DNA from: Isoetes taiwanensis
Taxonomy: Eukaryota; Streptophyta; Lycopodiopsida; Isoetales; Isoetaceae
Reading direction: 5' to 3'
Assembly (NCBI GenBank): GCA_021234155.1
Contig: JAJEKV010000166.1
Coordinates: 1-64,000, forward strand
DNA length: 64,000 nt
This document shows, one piece after another, positions 58,629 through 64,000 of this stretch. Under the pieces are notes generated by a model. That model was not told the DNA's origin. It ran no database searches and was given only the letters and a program-made list of their open reading frames with translations. Each line of letters begins with the position of its first letter. The stretch's first letter is position 1. The position numbers were made by a program, and so were the translations under genes.

Positions 58629-60162
58629 TTGATTCAGCTTTTTTTTTTCAATGGTCTTTTTATTTTAGGGGTTGAACATGCAAGCCTCGTGGATAGCATT
58701 TGGGGCAATGTGTTTCTTCCAGCCGCTTCTATCTTCAATCATGTTCTCCGCTTCCTTTCTCGCTTCTATCTTTTTCCGTTGGTACCTTCTGATCTTCCCT
58801 CCTCACCTGGAGTTGCAAAGCGCAGGGAATGCCCCCTAGACAACAGGGAGCAGATTTCTGGAAGCATCATGCGCAAAGGAATCTTTGTTTTGCTCGCTTA
58901 CCTCTGCTTGATTGCTGCCTTCGCATCTCTGTTCCTCACCTCTATGTCTGATTGGTAATGCCAGTTGCTCATCTCTCAAGGGCCAGGCACAAGCCGGGAC
59001 CTGTTCTTGCCCGACCACGTCTTCTAGCTACTTGATATTAAAAACAGGGCTTTGCCATAGCTCGTCTGTAAAAAGGCTTCCATTGAAATCTGTTTTTCAG
59101 AGGACACAAGGGCCAGGTTACTCCAGTGTAAAGGGATTTTTGGATTCTTGCAGCACGCAGAAGAAAAATGTAGCAAGCACTGAAGTTATCTCAAAAAGAG
59201 AAGTCCTACAAACCACATTTCAGCTTGTCTATTCAAGGTGCTTGGGAAATCATCCAGTGGGTTGAAGCAGAAGCAACAGAGCCATGTGTTGATATTGTGG
59301 CCATGAACGAGACCCGTAATTTAGCTCTTTGTATGCTTCTCCATAGCCGTCCACCGTCCGTCTCAACTGAAGAGGTCTGTTTTATATTGTTAGGATTCTT
59401 GTTTCTAGAAGGGCAAGTGGAAAGTATTCTATTGTTTTGATTTGCAGGAAACGTGCCAGCTTTTTTTCATAGGAATATCGGCTCTATCATCCCTAGTGAA
59501 TGAATGCCCTATGGCCAATCATGACCAGGTTTATAATAATGCAAAAGGCTACTCAGAAAGCCTTGCTGAAAAGTTGCTTCGTTGGTTATCAGCAGCAATC
59601 ATCCTTGATGGGATGAGATTCCACATGGAAAGAAGGCAAGGATTGCATAATCTGGGAAATGAACAATTTGATACTTGTTGGTCATTTATCTCGTCAATTA
59701 ACATAGAAAAATTGAAAACTGGTGAATCACGAGCTTATGATGTTCAGCTAGCCATGCAATTGCTATCTTTACAAATCTTGCTGGGCGCTACTGTCAGCTG
59801 CAGTTCCTTGAAATCTATGGTTAATGCCTTACTTCTTTTGTTATTGCCTCAGTTTACAATTTGTTATACAAGACAAGGTCCACAAGGTAAACTTTATCTG
59901 TTCCCCTTTCTAGTTGGAAAAGGCATTTACCTAAGATATGCTGTGTGTCAATGCAGGTCGTGACAATGAAATGGTTATAGGCAAGGATGAGGAATTGAAC
60001 AGTGTTTATCTGCCACAGGAGTTCCAGAAATTATTGACATTGCTACTTTCAGACGTATCTTCACCAGAGGAAACAAAAACTTCCTGGCTATGGTTAGGAT
60101 TAGCTTGTGCCTGGCCTATGGTTGTATTATGTATAGATCATACTCCGACTCGTGATCCATAA
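58629..60162 (+). other. Unrecognised exon-like open frames, probably a multi-exon gene fragment
   Basis: Several frames look coding. At 58,629-58,958 a frame ends in a hydrophobic helix (GIFVLLAYLCLIAAFASLFL). At 59,221-59,371 the frame reads GAWEIIQWVEAEATEPCVD and ends STEE before GTCTG. At 59,449 (after GCAG) it reads ETCQLFFIGISALSSLVNEC, continuing to LLRWLSAAIILDGMRFHMER and AYDVQLAMQLLSLQILLG. At 59,960-60,162 it reads PQEFQKLLTLLLSDVSS and ends at TAA. The helical, leucine-rich character suggests an alpha-solenoid type protein, but I do not recognise the family. The frames keep one strand and plausible splice sites, so this is more than chance. Confidence 0.45.
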
Positions 60163-60421
60163 ATGCCAATATAGGATAGGAAATCATTTGTGATATTGCA
60201 ACAGTGTCTCGTCAGGGCTTCCTTAAGCGGCTAGGAAATTCTTAAGCGGCTTATTGACTGTTTTGAGAAAAATGGGTAATACTTGAATGCCATGTATATA
60301 AGAATGCATACATGCAATCATCAATTGAATCCATTTGTCATGGAAATAATTTGTTTGTCTTCGTGTTATTGTGCTTCTTAGTAATTAATATTTAGGCCCA
60401 TAAAGTTTACCTATGTTTGCT

Positions 60422-60910
60422 TTAGTTAGGGCCCGAAGGGCCCAAATTTTTTTTTTAATATAACAATCAACATACAACTACCATTAACATTATTAACATA
60501 AACCATTGCATTTAATACATCTAGATTAAAATCCCCCTTAAACCCCCTTTGGTTTGGGTGCATATTCACACGGGGGGTTACTCCGGGCAACGAGAGCTGT
60601 CAGATGGGCATATTCGCCCTTTATTCCAAGATCTGGACCGTACATAGCGATCCTCGTTTGTGGCATGTACAAGTTTTTGTATACTGTATATTAAGGTTTG
60701 CAAAATACTATAAGGTTTGAGAGAATGTACTTAATGGTGTTAATTTTGTACATGTATTGTGTATATAGTTTAAGGGCTCTCGCTGCCCTACGTAACCCCC
60801 CGTGTGAATATGCACCCAAACCAAAGGGGGTTTAAGGGGGATTTTAATATAGATGTGTTAAATGCAATGGTTTATGTTAATAATGTTAATGGTAGTTGTA
60901 TGTTAATCAC
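60422..60910. mobile_element. MITE with about 120-base inverted arms
   Basis: Left arm 60,458-60,581 (CATACAACTACCATTAACAT ... CACGGGGGGTTAC) pairs with right arm 60,792-60,908 (GTAACCCCCCGTG ... ATGTTAATGGTAGTTGTATG), with few mismatches. The left end extends to TTAGTTAGGGCCCGAAGGGC; the right end stops short of the matching terminus, which is present in the relative at 37,588-37,853. There is no coding capacity. It is a non-autonomous DNA element of unassigned superfamily. Confidence 0.8.
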
Positions 60911-60914
60911 TAGA

Positions 60915-61310
60915 AAAAAAATAACATTCTCTCCCCCTATCTCCACGCATTCTCCACGTGGAGAATATAGGGTAAAGGGTGGAGAATAAGGGGAACGTTA
61001 ATTGCGGCCGATGACGGATTGACGCCTGGGCGGCCGATGACGGATTGACGCCGAAGCGGCGACGGATTGGGAAGCTGCGCCTCACGGATTTGGCGATTGC
61101 CGCTCGCTCTGAACAGGTCAAGAGCTCATACATTCATGCAATAGGATATATCCTCTAGATTTATAGATTCAAATCATGAAATTAGAGCGACCTGCATAGT
61201 TCTGGAAGAGCCTTTACATTATGTTTGAGTCCAGCAGGATTAGCAGATTGCAAGATAGTTTTGCAGGATTACTTGTCTTGTAAATCCTCCTGTTACAAGA
61301 AAACGTCTAA
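60915..61310. repeat. Short tandem GACGGATTG repeat and flanking DNA
   Basis: The unit GGCCGATGACGGATTGACGC repeats two and a half times at about 61,008-61,070. A small palindrome TTCTCCACGTGGAGAA lies at 60,950-60,965. The remainder leads up to the AUX/LAX exon and could include its promoter or an upstream intron; no start codon exon is recognised. Confidence 0.6.
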
Positions 61311-61317
61311 TTCGCAG

Positions 61318-62875
61318 CATTCAAACAACAGGAACTTGATCGAAAACAACAGGATGGCCTTGTTGATAACTCCGTCAAGTCTAATTTGAAGAAGCTGCTG
61401 TGGCATGGAGGCTCTGTTTATGATGCCTGGTTCAGCTGGGCCTCTAACCAGGTGATTACTCTTTTCAAATCAACCAGAATAGAAATGTAGGGACTTGTTA
61501 GACCTTATAAACATGTCTCTTGCTTCAGATCAGCCATATTCTTCAGATTAGTCTTGCCTTTACCAGATTTGAGCTTATTTTGCCACCAATTTGCCGAACT
61601 TGCTTCCAGCTTTTACCATTTGTCATACTGAACATGTTGATGGTTGTTAATCCTTAACAATGACTTCTCGCCTTTACCCCGATTCCTTTGATTTCGCAGA
61701 TACGTCCCTTGAAAAGATAATTAGAGAATAAAATACTTAAGACAGTTAGAGTTAACTGTAGGTTGCAGGATTAAACAAAGTATTGTAACATATGTGAGAT
61801 TTGTCATATTTTCATCTGCATCATGGGCCACATTATTAAAGTATTAATTATCATATTTGCCCTTTGTATGAATCCAGGTGGCCTAGGTGCTCTTGGCGCT
61901 TCCATACTCGTTTTTCCACGGCTTGGAATAGTATGGGAGTGACCTTTCAAATATTATATGGTTTGTTAGGCTCACGGATTGCTGCGTATCTCGTTAGGCG
62001 GCTCTACATAGAATATGGAACCCCCCAAGGAAAAGGAGAATGTCAACTTCAAAAACCATGTCATTCGGTGCACACTTATTTCTTCTATTCGCATTTTCTA
62101 GCACTTTTGAATAGGATTTTTAAGTTCTCTTTTGGTTGCGGTGGTTTGAAGTTTTAGATGGACTCCTTGGGTCATATTGGAAGTGGTTTGGTTTTACGTT
62201 TTATTTGTACATTCCTGCTATTTGGCTCTATAATTCAGCTCATTGCATGTGCCGGGTTGATCTTTTCACTTGTATATGCTTACATTTATGATCACCAAAT
62301 GTAGAAAATTGTAACTAATTTATTTACGGAACTCTGACAACATATATTATAGAAGTGACCAATTTGACAAGCACTTTTGGACCTACATATTTGGCGCATC
62401 TTTGCATGATGTTGTATTTGTGCCTTCCTTCCACAACTACAGGATCTGGTCTTTTATGGGTGTTGGAATGACAACATACACGGCATGGTATATGACGATT
62501 GGTGCTCTCATTCATGGACGGGTATGGCTTATGTTTCTAGCTTCCTAAACTGCAGGCCTCAAAATTTTAATCAATTTTGTGGTTAAAAGACATGAAGGAG
62601 TCGAACACCGCTTACGAAAGTTTAGTTCTATATTTTACTGGAGCAACCAACATATTATACACCTTTGGTGGTCATGCTGTTACAGTGTACGGAAACATGG
62701 AAATAATGCATGCAATGTGGAAGCCTCAGAAATTCAAATCTGTTTACTTCTTCTCCTCCATGTATGTCCTTACTTTAACTTTGCCCTCTGCGACTGCGGT
62801 GTATTGGGCATATGGAGATGAACTATTGCATAATTCAAATGCTCTTGCCCTACTTCAAAAAAACGTCAAAAAACA
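61318..62875 (+). pseudogene. LAX-like: AUX1/LAX-type auxin influx carrier, 3'-truncated and broken
   Basis: AUX1/LAX proteins are plasma-membrane proton symporters that import auxin. Four blocks occur in order. Exon 61,318-61,451 reads NLKKLLWHGGSVYDAWFSWA and ends SNQ before GTGATT. Exon 61,878 onwards reads VA*VLLALPYSF, with a TAG replacing the expected Gln codon, then broken ILYGLLGS and RLYIEY. Bases 62,152-62,250 give VLDGLLGSYWKW and, shifted, TFLLFGSIIQLIACAG. Bases 62,332-62,520 give FDKHFWTYIFGA, VPSFHNYRIWSFMGVGMTTY and TIGALIHG. Bases 62,577-62,875 give YFTGATNILYTFGGHAVTV, MEIMHAMWKPQKFKSVY and LTLPSATAVYWAYGDELL. The C-terminal third is not recognised downstream. Introns are retained, so this is not a processed copy. 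The stop and shifts make it non-functional as read. Confidence 0.85.
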
Positions 62876-62879
62876 ATGA

Positions 62880-64000
62880 TCACGTTGCACTCAGAGGATT
62901 ATACGGGATCTCTTATAAGGCTATTGTAAATTTTGGTATATATCTTACTCTTCTCAGATACCGTCATATTATCTGTCTTATTATCTGATACTTTGCTGGC
63001 CCCAAATGGAGTGTTCACAATTATCTGGATGATTATCCAGCTGCAACAAGCATCTCGTCTAAGGTTGATATCAAGTCCTCAAGTCTTCTTTTCCGTTAAG
63101 CGAAGTCTTTGGAATTTTGTGGACCTCACGGATAATAGAGTTTTCCTTGGCTTATAATGGTCCTCATAACGTGCTTTCTACACCTGAGAAATTAGATGAG
63201 CTCATTAAGTCTTTCAAATTGTGTTATATGAGTTGGAACTTCTCTCTTTGTCAACACGTTTCCATCTTCAAAAATATCCATCAGCAGACCATCAAGATAC
63301 ACATTATGAATCGAATACAAGCTTGCCTCTTATTGCGCGGTTAGAGGGTGAATCATCAATTGAGGTAGAGTGCAACGTGTTAGCATTTTCTGAAGGGAAC
63401 TGAATGAACTGTTTACAGCTTGCATTTCCAATTTTAGATGCATTGCAGGTGGGCTCTTGATATATGTTCATGTCTTTTGGGAACCGAATGAACTGTACAG
63501 CTTGCATTTCCAATTCTAGATGCATGCAGGTGGGCTCTTGATATATGTTCGTGTCTTTCTTTTGGATATATGTTCCGTGGATGCTGTCAAGGATTTGCAC
63601 CAATCAGTACAAGCTTTTGTCAAGAAAGGATTCAAGGAAAGTGACATCAGATTCACAACTTACAAAGCTTTGGAGAATGAAATATTCTATAGATTGAAGT
63701 TTGACATTGCCACTGTCACAATGGTACTTAAATCCTGACATCCTGACAGGCACCCTGATTAATTGCGTAAAGAACATTACATCCTTTTCTGGTACAATGT
63801 CCATCTTAACACTGTTGTTTCTTGGTGCTAAGGTTACTGAAAATTTGAGTCCGTGCCAACGATTCTTTGACGTGCAATTGTTAGGTTCCCAAGTGTGGTC
63901 AGCATTACCATCATTTGTTCATTGGAAAGATACGCATCTCTCTAATATCTCTAGATAAAGCCACACAAGTGGGGAAATAATCAATTACATGGTCGTGAAC
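62880..64000. other. Flank downstream of the AUX/LAX remnant, with a tandem duplication
   Basis: A segment of about 90 bases (AACTGAATGAACTGT ... GATATATGTTCATGTCTTT) is duplicated in tandem at about 63,398-63,475 and 63,480-63,560. Short frames around it (63,117-63,344; 63,520-63,738; 63,701-63,958) have no recognised domain and do not match the missing C-terminal part of an auxin carrier. Confidence 0.5.

Overview
This is a stretch of plant nuclear chromosome, and most of it is repeat. Three things show the kingdom: a GRAS protein of the SCARECROW-LIKE 3 type, an AUX1/LAX auxin carrier with intron-split exons, and plant-style LTR retrotransposons, SINEs and LINE remnants. Gene density is very low and the gene remnants are separated by many kilobases of decayed repeats. 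The mixture of families suggests a large-genome, possibly seed-free plant such as a fern, but the species cannot be fixed from the sequence alone. Nothing indicates a bacterial or organellar origin.

Layout. Bases 1-18,000 are mostly unrecognised low-coding DNA. They hold a tRNA-derived SINE (5.5 kb), a LINE zinc-finger fragment (6.3 kb), a cluster of small hairpins sharing the arm GGATCACACCA (10.7-12.4 kb) and two shared repeats whose order is swapped (6.7-8.4 and 15.4-16.3 kb). A decayed SCL3-like gene lies on the minus strand at 18.07-19.64 kb. An L1-type LINE tail and a decayed transposon ORF fill 21.9-24.6 kb. A roughly 15.4-kb LTR retrotransposon runs from 26,983 to 42,419 between GCAAT target-site duplications. 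It encloses minisatellites, SINE-like modules and half of a MITE.

The most interesting region is 42.4-58.5 kb. It holds two diverged, tail-to-tail paralogues of one unusual gene. Read through their breaks, each encodes a central region resembling a DNA N4/N6-methylase fold, an acidic linker, and a C-terminal FCP1/NIF-type HAD phosphatase domain joined through a splice. Copy 1 (plus strand) also has a ParB/sulfiredoxin-like segment upstream; this part was not found in copy 2. The HAD exon of copy 1 is intact; copy 2 (minus strand) has lost its catalytic aspartate and carries a stop codon. Each copy is associated with its own kind of short palindrome (CGCCAGGCG-like in and near copy 1, CGCCATTGCG-like in the large intron of copy 2).

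Directly after the stop codon of copy 1 sits a 4.1-kb inverted composite of two non-autonomous LTR elements. The whole composite is bounded by one TGTAA target-site duplication. Its LTRs are paired crosswise: each element has one LTR of type A and one of type B.

The right end (58.6-64 kb) holds an unrecognised set of exon-like ORFs, a MITE with long inverted arms, and a broken AUX1/LAX gene. Most gene-like loci here carry frameshifts and stop codons. This is either genuine decay or, in part, uncorrected assembly indels.
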